From positions 62,001 through 126,000 of the forward strand of contig LNEI01000012.1 of assembly GCA_001464455.1 (NCBI GenBank): DNA of 64,000 nt, read 5' to 3'. The notes below the pieces were generated by a model, which made no database searches, was not told the DNA's origin, and worked only from the letters and a program-made list of their open reading frames with translations. Below, in pieces: positions 27,732 to 34,887 of the stretch. The translations under genes and the position numbers were made by a program. The stretch's first letter is position 1. Each line of letters begins with the position of its first letter. The stretch comes from Acidobacteria bacterium Ga0077534. GTDB taxonomy: Bacteria > Acidobacteriota > Blastocatellia > Pyrinomonadales > Pyrinomonadaceae.

Positions 27732-27902
27732 TCAAAACAAGCCAAACTGATCATAATTCCACTCATACGCCGCCGCCCCTAAAGCGAGCGTTGCAAGTAA
27801 AAAGGCCGCGATCGCTCCCACGAGCAAACCCCCGAGCGGCCTCTTTTTAGCGTTCTTCTGTTTTACTCTTACCGAATTCACTAATATTGTCTCATTCACC
27901 AT
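27732..27902 (-). pseudogene. duplicated 5' fragment of the beta-helix gene
   Basis: A 56-codon copy of the start of the gene at 25536-27128, from its ATG through the signal anchor to NYDQFGLF, after which a TGA ends the frame at the edge of the duplication. A few substitutions separate it from the parent (for example LL-A-T for LI-T-T in the anchor). The fragment retains the parent's upstream sequence and would encode only a membrane peptide. It is best read as debris of the duplication. Confidence 0.85.
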
Positions 27903-28389
27903 ACAGTAATAGTTCTAAAACCCAGCAAAATCCTGTTAACTGCGGCGCCAACGAGGCATTTGACCGCTCCGTCAAGCCGTTCCACTTCGCTGCTGAAAGT
28001 GGAACGGCCTAATTGTAGTATTAACAAGTACTTACGGCGAAAAATCGTTCCACTTGCAGAAAAGCCTTTACCTAGAGGTGGAACGACGAGAACGGTCGGC
28101 TTCGATATTCTAGTAGTGGGTGAGTTTGAATTTTGATTGCCGTTGCCTTTAGGCAACGGTTGAAAAGTTCTAACGCGCATCTCCCGCCAAAAGCCGACGC
28201 AGTCGGCTTTTGGCGGGAGCATTGATGAGAGAACTTCTAATCCCTCGGCTGAAGCCAAGGGCAATACATGATCACTTTTTTGAAACAGACCCATTACCAA
28301 TATTCTTCTTTCGTCGCACAATGTTTATGATATTCTGAGAATTGCACGACTTAGTGAGCGTAGCACGGATGCAACAAAATGTCAAGAAA
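27733..28389. repeat. copy B of the ~656-bp direct duplication
   Basis: Second copy of 26959-27614. Its hairpins are as good or better than in copy A: gccgttccactt/aagtggaacggc (27976-28008, 12 bp), ccgttgcc-ttta-ggcaacgg (28140-28159) and a perfect 17-bp stem with a cgcag loop (28181-28219). The 650-base non-genic stretch 27903-28552 consists of this copy plus the RAYT-flanking hairpins. Confidence 0.92.
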
Positions 28390-28462
28390 AGATTCGAATC
28401 TGGTTTTGAATAACAGAACCCGAGGGTTGAACCGGATCTTCCCGTTCTGGCCCGCAGGTCTT

Positions 28463-28542
28463 GTCACCAAAGGTGACGAAAATCATAGCGTAGGGTGGAA
28501 CCCTACGTAACAAATAAAAAAGGAGCCGTCGCCATAGGTGAC
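28463..28542. repeat. REP-like hairpin cluster upstream of the RAYT gene
   Basis: Three hairpins, each with a 3-base loop: gtcacc-aaa-ggtgac (28463-28477), cgtagggt-gga-accctacg (28489-28507) and gtcgcc-ata-ggtgac (28528-28542). The third ends 10 bases before the transposase ATG and would enclose part of its leader. The first two recur in inverted order downstream of the gene. Confidence 0.75.
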
Positions 28543-28552
28543 GAACATCTTT

Positions 28553-29095
28553 ATGCCGCAGTCACTGGTAAGGGTATTGATACACGTGGTGTTTTCGACA
28601 AAGAATCGAGCGAATCTGATACTACCTGAGATCGAAAGCGGACTGTTTGGCTATATCCACGGCATTGTTGAAAACAATAAGTCCAAGCTGATCATCGCGA
28701 ACGGAACGATGAACCATATTCATTTGCTAATTTCGCTCGGCAGAACAATCGGCATCAGCGAATTGATCGGCGATATAAAACGCGACAGTTCGGTTTGGAT
28801 CAAGACGCAGGGAGATTTTCGTAACTTTTATTGGCAAGAGGGCTACGGTGCCTTTTCGATAGGACAGTCTCAGCTTCCCAAAGTTGTGCAATATATAAAA
28901 GGTCAAAAGGAGCATCACGCAGAAAGCGATTTCAAAACCGAATTCCGCAGCCTTTTGACGAGATATGAGGTCGAATACGACCAGCGTTATGTCTTAGATC
29001 GATGTTCGTCCCCGTCGGGGACGGATTCGTATACCGGGTGCTCGTCGGGTTTTACCCTACGCTATATTATCCGTCTCCTTTGGAGACAAAGATGA
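28553..29095 (+). CDS. REP-associated tyrosine transposase (RAYT, IS200/IS605 TnpA-like)
   Basis: Y1 HUH transposase of about 180 aa. The start at 28553 gives the family-typical MPQSLVRVLIHVVFSTKNR; a GTG at 28538 is less likely. The HUH motif is NHIHLLI (H55, H57), WQEGYGAFSIGQSQ follows, and the catalytic Tyr is Y114 in VVQYIKGQKEHH. Such single-domain enzymes cut and join single-stranded DNA at adjacent REP hairpins. The normal C-terminus (about YEVEYDQRYVLD) is followed by ~35 residues read from the flanking hairpin DNA, so the original stop has probably been lost. REP-like hairpins flank it in inverted orientation. No TnpB is present. Confidence 0.9.
   Translation: MPQSLVRVLIHVVFSTKNRANLILPEIESGLFGYIHGIVENNKSKLIIANGTMNHIHLLISLGRTIGISELIGDIKRDSSVWIKTQGDFRNFYWQEGYGAFSIGQSQLPKVVQYIKGQKEHHAESDFKTEFRSLLTRYEVEYDQRYVLDRCSSPSGTDSYTGCSSGFTLRYIIRLLWRQR
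29007..29087. repeat. REP-like hairpin cluster downstream of the RAYT gene
   Basis: Hairpins cgtcccc-gtc-ggggacg (29007-29023), gggt-ttt-accc followed by tacgctat, and gtctcc-ttt-ggagac (29073-29087). The order accctacgctat then gtctcc is the inverse of the upstream cluster (gtcacc then atagcgtagggt), so the gene sits between two inverted REP-like units. Part of this DNA is read as the transposase C-terminus. Confidence 0.72.
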
Positions 29096-29113
29096 GCGGT
29101 CAGCACGGTGAGA

Positions 29114-29138
29114 GTTGCAAGATTGCATGCCTGACCCC
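29114..29138. repeat. single arm of the inverted-repeat element
   Basis: gttgcaagattgcatgcctg followed by acccc matches the right arm of the element at 27652-27723. No clear left arm is present. A gene remnant begins directly after it. Confidence 0.65.
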
Positions 29139-29323
29139 CGAATCTACGCGGTCCGAAGTCTTCACCTACGATCGATGCTTCAGCACAAGCAAGACCGTAT
29201 CCGTCATATACGGGATATGCGTACACCTTAAATGATGATGGATCGGTAAACGTACAGCAATTGTTCCAACGGGATGAGACGGTGTACACAGATTTGCCCA
29301 AACCAAAGACAACCATTAAATAG
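29135..29323 (+). pseudogene. 3' remnant of a gene truncated by a repeat
   Basis: An open frame of about 62 codons that reads like the C-terminus of a real protein (IDASAQARPYPSYTGYAY, then TLNDDGSVNVQQLFQRDE) and ends at TAG 29321-29323. It has no usable start codon, and its 5' side runs straight into the inverted-repeat arm at 29114-29138, where an in-frame TGA lies. The lipoprotein gene starts one base after its stop, as expected for an operon partner. I do not recognise the family. The 5' part was probably removed by the repeat or RAYT rearrangement. Confidence 0.55.
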
Positions 29324-29324
29324 T

Positions 29325-29741
29325 ATGAGCCGCACTATAATCCGCATTTGCTTAATGATGGTCATCCTGATGACTGCCACATGGATAGTCACGTCATGTA
29401 CTTACCCCCGCGATGGACCGATTGAAAAATTGGGTGACCCATCGACAAAAAGTGGTCTAATAGTGTTCTTCAAACGAGGCTCGACTGCGGCGGAAATTTA
29501 TGACTTCGACCGATTTGTGATTTCCTCGCCGGATCAAGCGGGGCGAGGCTATCAGTCGCTTCCAGGCATCATTTCCGTGGTACGCTTTAATAGGAATGGT
29601 TTTGCTGGCAAGCAGATAGACTTCCGATTGAATGCAACGGCTGAGCAGAAGAAATACGTAAGGAGCCAAATAGAACAGTCGCCGATCGTACTGAGAATAT
29701 TTGAGGAGACCGCGTTGAACGACATTCCGGATTTGCGGTAG
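29325..29741 (+). CDS. small putative lipoprotein of unknown function
   Basis: About 138 aa. Start at ATG 29325 gives a lipoprotein signal peptide ending in IVTSC, with Cys25 as the lipidation site; an upstream in-frame start at 29274 would spoil this signal. The mature part is soluble, mixed alpha/beta, with no recognised domain. It follows directly after a truncated gene and precedes an inverted-repeat element, so it lies in the unstable part of the window. Confidence 0.6.
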   Translation: MSRTIIRICLMMVILMTATWIVTSCTYPRDGPIEKLGDPSTKSGLIVFFKRGSTAAEIYDFDRFVISSPDQAGRGYQSLPGIISVVRFNRNGFAGKQIDFRLNATAEQKKYVRSQIEQSPIVLRIFEETALNDIPDLR

Positions 29742-29745
29742 GAAA

Positions 29746-29828
29746 GGGCCAGTCATGCAATATTACAATTCTTTCCAGCCCTGCATGGAGGATGAGAAAG
29801 AAGTGTGCAATCTTGCTTGACTGACCCC
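29746..29828. repeat. inverted-repeat element, intact copy 2
   Basis: The left arm gggccagtcatgcaatatta and a right arm ending in ttgcttgactgacccc enclose a ~30-base centre. Related to 27652-27723. It begins five bases after the lipoprotein stop. Confidence 0.7.
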
Positions 29829-29852
29829 AAATAGCTTCGGATATCACCGACA

Positions 29853-30260
29853 ATGAGTAGCATTCTCAACACAATAGCCACGGGTTACCGGTACTTTTTC
29901 TATCGAGCTTATTCGTGGCAGTTAGGGGTTTTCGGTAAAGACGATGTTCCCGAATTCACCGGAGTGATTACGATATCGTTGTGTGGTTTCCTAAACGCTA
30001 TTACAGTTTTCTTGCTTGTCCAGATTGTCTCAGGTGTCTTGATGAGCATCGAGACCGAAATCATCGTTTTGTTTATAATTGTGCTCTTTGGAATAAACTA
30101 CACTTTGCTGGTGGGACGCGGACAGCTTGAGTCGATTTCCTTACAGTTTGCTCAGGAAAATTCAAAGGAGAGACGAAGGGGAACCATTTTTTGCATAACC
30201 TACGTTGCCCTATCGTGTCTCCTTTTTGTGTCAGCAGGACTCGTGCGAAATGGAATGTGA
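29853..30260 (+). CDS. small membrane protein of unknown function
   Basis: A 135-aa protein with three hydrophobic segments (about residues 36-62, 68-88 and 112-130) and a short charged stretch, QENSKERRRG, between the second and third. No domain is recognised. The ribosome-binding site is weak. It lies just downstream of an inverted-repeat element in the accessory region, and its product could be a membrane partner of the neighbouring lipoprotein, but nothing shows this. Confidence 0.5.
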   Translation: MSSILNTIATGYRYFFYRAYSWQLGVFGKDDVPEFTGVITISLCGFLNAITVFLLVQIVSGVLMSIETEIIVLFIIVLFGINYTLLVGRGQLESISLQFAQENSKERRRGTIFCITYVALSCLLFVSAGLVRNGM

Positions 30261-30349
30261 GTGGGTAAGCCAATCGTGGTCGACAACATCAAAACCGATA
30301 AGAATGGTACTGAACGGTTTCAACAATAAATCACGGCCTCACGGTATTT

Positions 30350-30615
30350 ATGTATACCGTGAATCTGCATGAGCTTATAGATCGATTTGGCAGTCAGTCG
30401 CCGCGCACGAAGACCGTGGCGTTTCTGGCATTTGGTGCCGTGATCATCGCGGTCCTGCTTTTTGTTTTCTATCTCGGCGTAACCAAAGGCGATTCTTCTG
30501 GGCCGAATCAAAATACCTCAAGCAGCGTGACGAAAACCTGATCCGGGCCACAAAAGCCGAGGCCGAACAACGGCGCCTTGCAGGCGTCAACGATCTGCTC
30601 AAAAAGCAAAACTAA
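30350..30615 (+). pseudogene. frameshifted gene for a membrane-anchored coiled-coil protein
   Basis: The first frame (from ATG 30350) gives a basic N-terminus and one transmembrane helix (VAFLAFGAVIIAVLLFVFYLG), then runs into a Ser/Asn-rich tail and TGA. In another frame the sequence continues as heptad-like coiled coil (SKYLKQRDENLIRATKAEAE, then RRLAGVNDLLKKQN) to TAA 30613-30615, and beyond that stop as DLATERDKAGAKL. An intact ancestor with a helix plus coiled coil is the simplest reading, broken by a frameshift near 30495-30512 and a later stop. A hairpin (30340-30361) encloses the ATG. The end abuts the convergent dinD gene. Confidence 0.55.
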
Positions 30616-30651
30616 GACCTCGCGACCGAGCGCGACAAGGCTGGAGCCAAA

Positions 30652-31500
30652 CTAAGACTTTTTCCCCTTGATCTGTTTTGGCTTTACGGCTTCGATCTTC
30701 TTGATACTGTCGGCGGCCGGTAGATCTTCTGGCATCGTTCCGCCAAGTTCCTTTATCGTTTGGCGCACTTTCTTGCCGACCTGATAGTGAGCTGTGTTCG
30801 CTTTTGCCTTGCCCTGTATCTCCTCCCGGCGGAGCTTTTCTTCGGTCTGCGTCGCACGAAACAGATTGGCGGCAAGCTCGGTGCTCCCCATGTGGTCTAG
30901 TATCTGCTGGCTCTTCTTGAGGCCTTTCTTTTTATGAATGCCGCGAGCATCAAGGCCGCCGTAAAGCCCCATGTATCCGTGATTCTGAAAGATCGCGTAA
31001 TCCATCGGCTGAATAACCCCGGCATCCTTCGCCGCTTCCGCAAGCTTGGTGTTGTGTTTCGCCATTTCGTGACGAAGAAACAGACGCTTTTCGTCCTCGG
31101 TCGAGAGACGGTTGTATTCATCCATCTGTTCGATCTCGCGAAGCCGTGTCTGCACCGCGAAATACGTTTGACCAAGAGCTACGATCTCCTTAGAAGGATC
31201 GGCGTTCTGAACGATAAGATAACAGGCGTAGCGCGAAAGCCGGACGCTCTCGACCGGACGCTCGGCACCTGAGCCGATCTTGACCATATCGAGGATATCC
31301 TCGAAATGGTCGGCTACCTCCTGGCCGCTGTTCAAAGCGCCTTCTCTTGCTTTGCCAATGACCGGCAAAAAGTGTCGGTACTCGGAATATTCGAGCACCT
31401 TTGCAAGGTCTCTCGCACTCCAAAACTCATTGCCGGCGTCATCCGTCTGCTTGATTTGCTCAAAAACAGTCGGCGAATCGGTGGTCAGTTTTTTGCTCAT
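30652..31500 (-). CDS. dinD: DNA damage-inducible protein D homologue
   Basis: A 282-aa protein matching DinD: an N-terminal BRO-N-like domain with EFWSARDLAKVLEYSEYRHF and VIGKAREGALNSG, then HFEDILDMVKIGSGAERPVE, LSRYACYLIVQNADPSKEIV and LGQTYFAVQTRLREIEQMDE. E. coli DinD is SOS-induced and inhibits RecA filament strand exchange. The C-terminal third is Lys-rich. No LexA box can be confirmed in the upstream 31501-31766 spacer because the operator used by this lineage is unknown to me. DinD genes are patchily distributed, which fits this accessory stretch. Confidence 0.85.
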   Translation of the reverse strand: MSKKLTTDSPTVFEQIKQTDDAGNEFWSARDLAKVLEYSEYRHFLPVIGKAREGALNSGQEVADHFEDILDMVKIGSGAERPVESVRLSRYACYLIVQNADPSKEIVALGQTYFAVQTRLREIEQMDEYNRLSTEDEKRLFLRHEMAKHNTKLAEAAKDAGVIQPMDYAIFQNHGYMGLYGGLDARGIHKKKGLKKSQQILDHMGSTELAANLFRATQTEEKLRREEIQGKAKANTAHYQVGKKVRQTIKELGGTMPEDLPAADSIKKIEAVKPKQIKGKKS

Positions 31501-31766
31501 TGGTTTTGGCCTCGAGCGCAGCGTTAGCGGTCTTTGCCTAGTTTAAGCATTTCGAAAAAAATCGCCAAGAGGGTATTCGGAACGTTCGCCACCAGGGCCG
31601 CAAAGATACCGCAGAGAGAAGAGGTGTCGAACGACCCGCCGATGCCGCGACGCGGGGCGCGAGAAAAACATGGAAAGATCCTGCTGAAAGCTGTAATCTA
31701 TTTGTGGCTCTCACGCCGCGAAAAAAGTCTTCGAAATCTCTCCAATTAACTCTTTCTATTCACGTT
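31501..31766. promoter_or_regulatory. divergent spacer between dinD and the second amidotransferase gene
   Basis: 266 bases that must contain the promoters of both dinD (minus) and the block-2 polysaccharide operon (plus). I see no convincing -35/-10 pair and no recognisable LexA box. A 71-codon frame in it (31534-31749) has composition typical of spacer and no ribosome-binding site. Confidence 0.4.
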
Positions 31767-33662
31767 ATGTGTGGAATAAACGGCATTGCGTATTCCAAAA
31801 ATTCGGGCAGGCTGGTTGACGAAGGTCGGCTCGTCGCGATGCGCGATGTTTTGCATCATCGGGGGCCCGATGACGGCGGGGTTTTTGTCGACGGCAATAT
31901 CGGCCTCGGCCACCGGCGGCTGTCGATAGTCGACCCGCGACACGGCATCCAGCCGATGTTCAGCGGTGACAGGGCGTGTGCGATCGTCTACAACGGCGAA
32001 GTCTACAACCACGCCGACTATCGCGAAGATCTCGAGGCAAAGGGGTACAAGTTCCAGAACCGCAGCGACACCGAGACGATACTGCACCTGTACGAAGAAT
32101 ACGGCCGCGACTGCGTCGATCACCTACGTGGGATGTTCGCCTTTGCGATCTGGGACAAGCGGAAAAGCGAGCTTTTCATAGCCCGCGACCGGCTGGGCGT
32201 AAAGCCGCTTTATTATGTTCACGATGAGCAGGGCAATCTGTTTTTTGCGTCCGAGATAAAGGCTCTGCTTGAGGTTGGGGCGGTCAAGCCGCAGATCAAT
32301 TTCAACGCCCTGCCCGATCAACTCGCCAATCACGGCACTTCGGGCGATGAGACGCTATATCTTGGCGTCAAACGACTTATGCCGGGCCACACGATGGTTT
32401 GGAAAGACGGCAAGCTCGACGTTCGCGAGTTCTGGGATGTGAGTTTTGAGCCGAAACACGATCCGCGGAGCGACGCCGAATACATCGAAGAATGGCGCGA
32501 CCTTTTCCGCAAGTCGGTCGAGATGCGGCTGATGGCGGATGTGCCGTTGGGGATGTTCCTTTCGGGCGGTATCGATTCGTCGGCCATCGCGGCGATGATG
32601 TCGACGATGGTCAAGGAGCCGATCAAGACTTTTTCAGTCGGCTTCCGCGAACGCGAGGCGAACGAATTTGAATACTCGCGGCTCGTCAGCAAAACATTTG
32701 GCACCGATCACCACGAGATCACCATCACGCCGAAGCAGTTCTTCGACGAGCTCCCAAACCTCGTCTGGCACGAGGACGAGCCGATAGGGTTTATTGCTTC
32801 GGTGCCGCTATATTTCGTTTCAAAACTGGCTCAGGAACACGTTAAGGTGGTTCTCACCGGCGAAGGTGCCGACGAAACGCTCGCCGGTTACGGACGCTAC
32901 GCGAAGGCCCTAAAACTGCTCAGCTACGGCGAAAAATACGAGAGCGTAACGCCATCGTTTCTGAGAGATGCCGTCCGCGGCGGCGTCGCGACCTTGCCGG
33001 GGATTTTGAATCGAAAGCTGAACCGGACGTTCCTTTCACGGGAATCCGATATCGAGAACCTTTTCTTCGACAACTTCGGAGTTTTCCCGAAACGCATGCA
33101 GCGTGACCTTTTTTCACGAGCAACGAAAGAAAAGATCGCAGATCTCGACCCGTACACGCGTCAGAACGCCTGGCTCGAAAAATGCGACGCCGATGACGTG
33201 CTCGACAAACTGCTCTACGCCGACACGAAGACGTACCTTCACGAACTGCTGATGAAGCAGGACCAGATGTCTATGGCCGCGTCGATCGAGAGCCGCGTGC
33301 CGTTTCTCGATCATAAGCTGGTCGAGTTTTCCGCACGTATGCCGCGTGAGATGAAGCTTCGCGGCAACACGACGAAATGGATACTGCGCGAGGCGATGAA
33401 GGGAATCCTGCCGAACGAAATTCTTGATCGTGCGAAGATGGGCTTTCCTGTGCCGGTCGGGAACTGGTTTCGCGGCGAATTCAAGCACATAGTCGACGAA
33501 TACGTCCTCGGAAAGCGAGCGACGGATCGCGGTATTTTCGACGCTGATAACGTAAGAAAGCTCGTCGCCGCTCACAATGCCGGCGAGAATCACGACGAAC
33601 GCATCTGGTCGCTCGTAAATTTCGAGATCTGGCAGCGGCGGTTTTTCGACGGCGAAGCGTAA
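31767..33662 (+). CDS. AsnB-type glutamine-dependent amidotransferase (copy 2)
   Basis: Asparagine-synthase-like enzyme, about 631 aa. The start is set at ATG 31767 because Cys2 (MCGINGI) must be N-terminal to act as the glutaminase nucleophile; the frame from 31704 would bury it. Motifs are HHRGPDDGG, YNGEVYNHADYR, RGMFAFAIWD, the pyrophosphatase loop SGGIDSSA near residue 266 and TGEGADETLAGYGRY. Domain spacing is the same as in the enzyme at 17866, but the sequences differ widely, so they are old paralogues. It leads block 2 of the polysaccharide locus, with a glycosyltransferase and a methyltransferase behind it. Confidence 0.88.
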   Translation: MCGINGIAYSKNSGRLVDEGRLVAMRDVLHHRGPDDGGVFVDGNIGLGHRRLSIVDPRHGIQPMFSGDRACAIVYNGEVYNHADYREDLEAKGYKFQNRSDTETILHLYEEYGRDCVDHLRGMFAFAIWDKRKSELFIARDRLGVKPLYYVHDEQGNLFFASEIKALLEVGAVKPQINFNALPDQLANHGTSGDETLYLGVKRLMPGHTMVWKDGKLDVREFWDVSFEPKHDPRSDAEYIEEWRDLFRKSVEMRLMADVPLGMFLSGGIDSSAIAAMMSTMVKEPIKTFSVGFREREANEFEYSRLVSKTFGTDHHEITITPKQFFDELPNLVWHEDEPIGFIASVPLYFVSKLAQEHVKVVLTGEGADETLAGYGRYAKALKLLSYGEKYESVTPSFLRDAVRGGVATLPGILNRKLNRTFLSRESDIENLFFDNFGVFPKRMQRDLFSRATKEKIADLDPYTRQNAWLEKCDADDVLDKLLYADTKTYLHELLMKQDQMSMAASIESRVPFLDHKLVEFSARMPREMKLRGNTTKWILREAMKGILPNEILDRAKMGFPVPVGNWFRGEFKHIVDEYVLGKRATDRGIFDADNVRKLVAAHNAGENHDERIWSLVNFEIWQRRFFDGEA

Positions 33663-33678
33663 GTAGGCGAACGGCCTC

Positions 33679-34887
33679 ATGAGAACAATGGCAGACACAG
33701 CAAAACCGAGAAAACCTGAACTGACCGCCCTACGCGGCCGGGACATTTTGTGTTTTTCGCACGACTGGACCGGCGATCCGCTCTCGAAAACGCACTTGAT
33801 GCGGGTCCTTTCGAAGGAGAACCGCATCCTTTGGATAAACGCGATCGCCAATCGGATGCCCACCACGTCGACCAAAGACCTGTCGCGTATCTATAAGAAA
33901 CTAAAGGCATTTACCGAACCGATCCGCGAGGTCGAGCCGAACATTTTCCTGCTCAATCCGCTCGCGATCCCCGCATATGGAAACGCGACGATCGTCAGCC
34001 TGAATCAGCGTTCGCTCGTTCGTCAGGTGAAGAAGGCGATGCGGAAGCTTGGTTTTTCTGATGTCGTCAACATGGTCTTCAATCCGGCCGCCGGCATGAT
34101 CGCGGGTAAGCTCGGCGAGACGGAATTGATCTATTATTGCGTTGATGAATACACCGCCTTCACCGGCTCGTCGGCGCTCAAAGAGATCGAGGAAGACCTG
34201 TTTCGGCGTTCGGATCTGGTCGTTGTTTCGGCAGAAAAGCTTTACGAATCGAAGAATCACTTTAATCCGAACACGCACATCATCAGGCACGGCACGGACT
34301 GGCGACATTTTCGCACCGCTTTGAATGAAGCGACAAAGATCCCTGCCGATATCGCCGATCTTCCAAAGCCGATCATCGGTTTTCACGGACTGTTGGCGGA
34401 TTGGGTAGATTTTGAGCTGATAAAGAAAACGGCAGAGCACTTCAAGGGCGGTTCGGTCGTTCTGATCGGCAAGATAGCGGTTGACGCGGAGCAAAAGGTT
34501 AAGGTCCTTAATGATGTGCCGAATGTTCACTTTCTCGGGCGCAAACCATACGCCGAACTGCCGGCGTACTGTAAAGCGTTCGATGTAGCGCTTAACCCGT
34601 TTATTATCAATGACCTAACGCTCGCGGCGAATCCGCTGAAGGTCCGCGAATATCTGGCCGCAGGCCTGCCCGTCGTCTCGACCGATATTCCGGAGTGCCG
34701 CGTTTTGCCCGATTGTCTGGTAGCCGAGAACCATTCGGACTTTATTGAAAAGGTCGAAGCCGCCCTCGCCTATCCAAAGCCCCGCGAGGCCGTCAGCGAC
34801 GCGATCCGCCACGAAAGCTGGGAAGCGAAGGTGGATGAACTGCGAGAAATTCTAAACGCTTCGGCAAATGCGAAAGCCCGCGTGTGA
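33679..34887 (+). CDS. TuaH-like GT4 glycosyltransferase
   Basis: GT-B glycosyltransferase, 402 aa. The N-terminal RDILCFSHDWTGDPLSKTHL resembles the TuaH group known from teichuronic acid synthesis. Further landmarks are YYCVDEYTAFTG, IIRHGTDWRHF, IIGFHGLLADWVDF, VHFLGRKPYAELPAYCKAFD and the donor-site segment LKVREYLAAGLPVVSTDIPE. ATG 33679 starts 16 bases after the amidotransferase; ATG 33688 is also possible. It overlaps the methyltransferase by 4 bases. Confidence 0.84.
   Translation: MRTMADTAKPRKPELTALRGRDILCFSHDWTGDPLSKTHLMRVLSKENRILWINAIANRMPTTSTKDLSRIYKKLKAFTEPIREVEPNIFLLNPLAIPAYGNATIVSLNQRSLVRQVKKAMRKLGFSDVVNMVFNPAAGMIAGKLGETELIYYCVDEYTAFTGSSALKEIEEDLFRRSDLVVVSAEKLYESKNHFNPNTHIIRHGTDWRHFRTALNEATKIPADIADLPKPIIGFHGLLADWVDFELIKKTAEHFKGGSVVLIGKIAVDAEQKVKVLNDVPNVHFLGRKPYAELPAYCKAFDVALNPFIINDLTLAANPLKVREYLAAGLPVVSTDIPECRVLPDCLVAENHSDFIEKVEAALAYPKPREAVSDAIRHESWEAKVDELREILNASANAKARV

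Noticed and set aside
27896-28321. A 141-codon minus-strand open frame in copy B
   Set aside because: It overlaps the hairpins and the beta-helix fragment's start. The equivalent frame is broken in copy A, as expected for non-coding repeat DNA.
31534-31749. A 71-codon frame upstream of the second amidotransferase gene
   Set aside because: Spacer-like composition, no ribosome-binding site, and it overlaps the region needed for promoters of two divergent genes.
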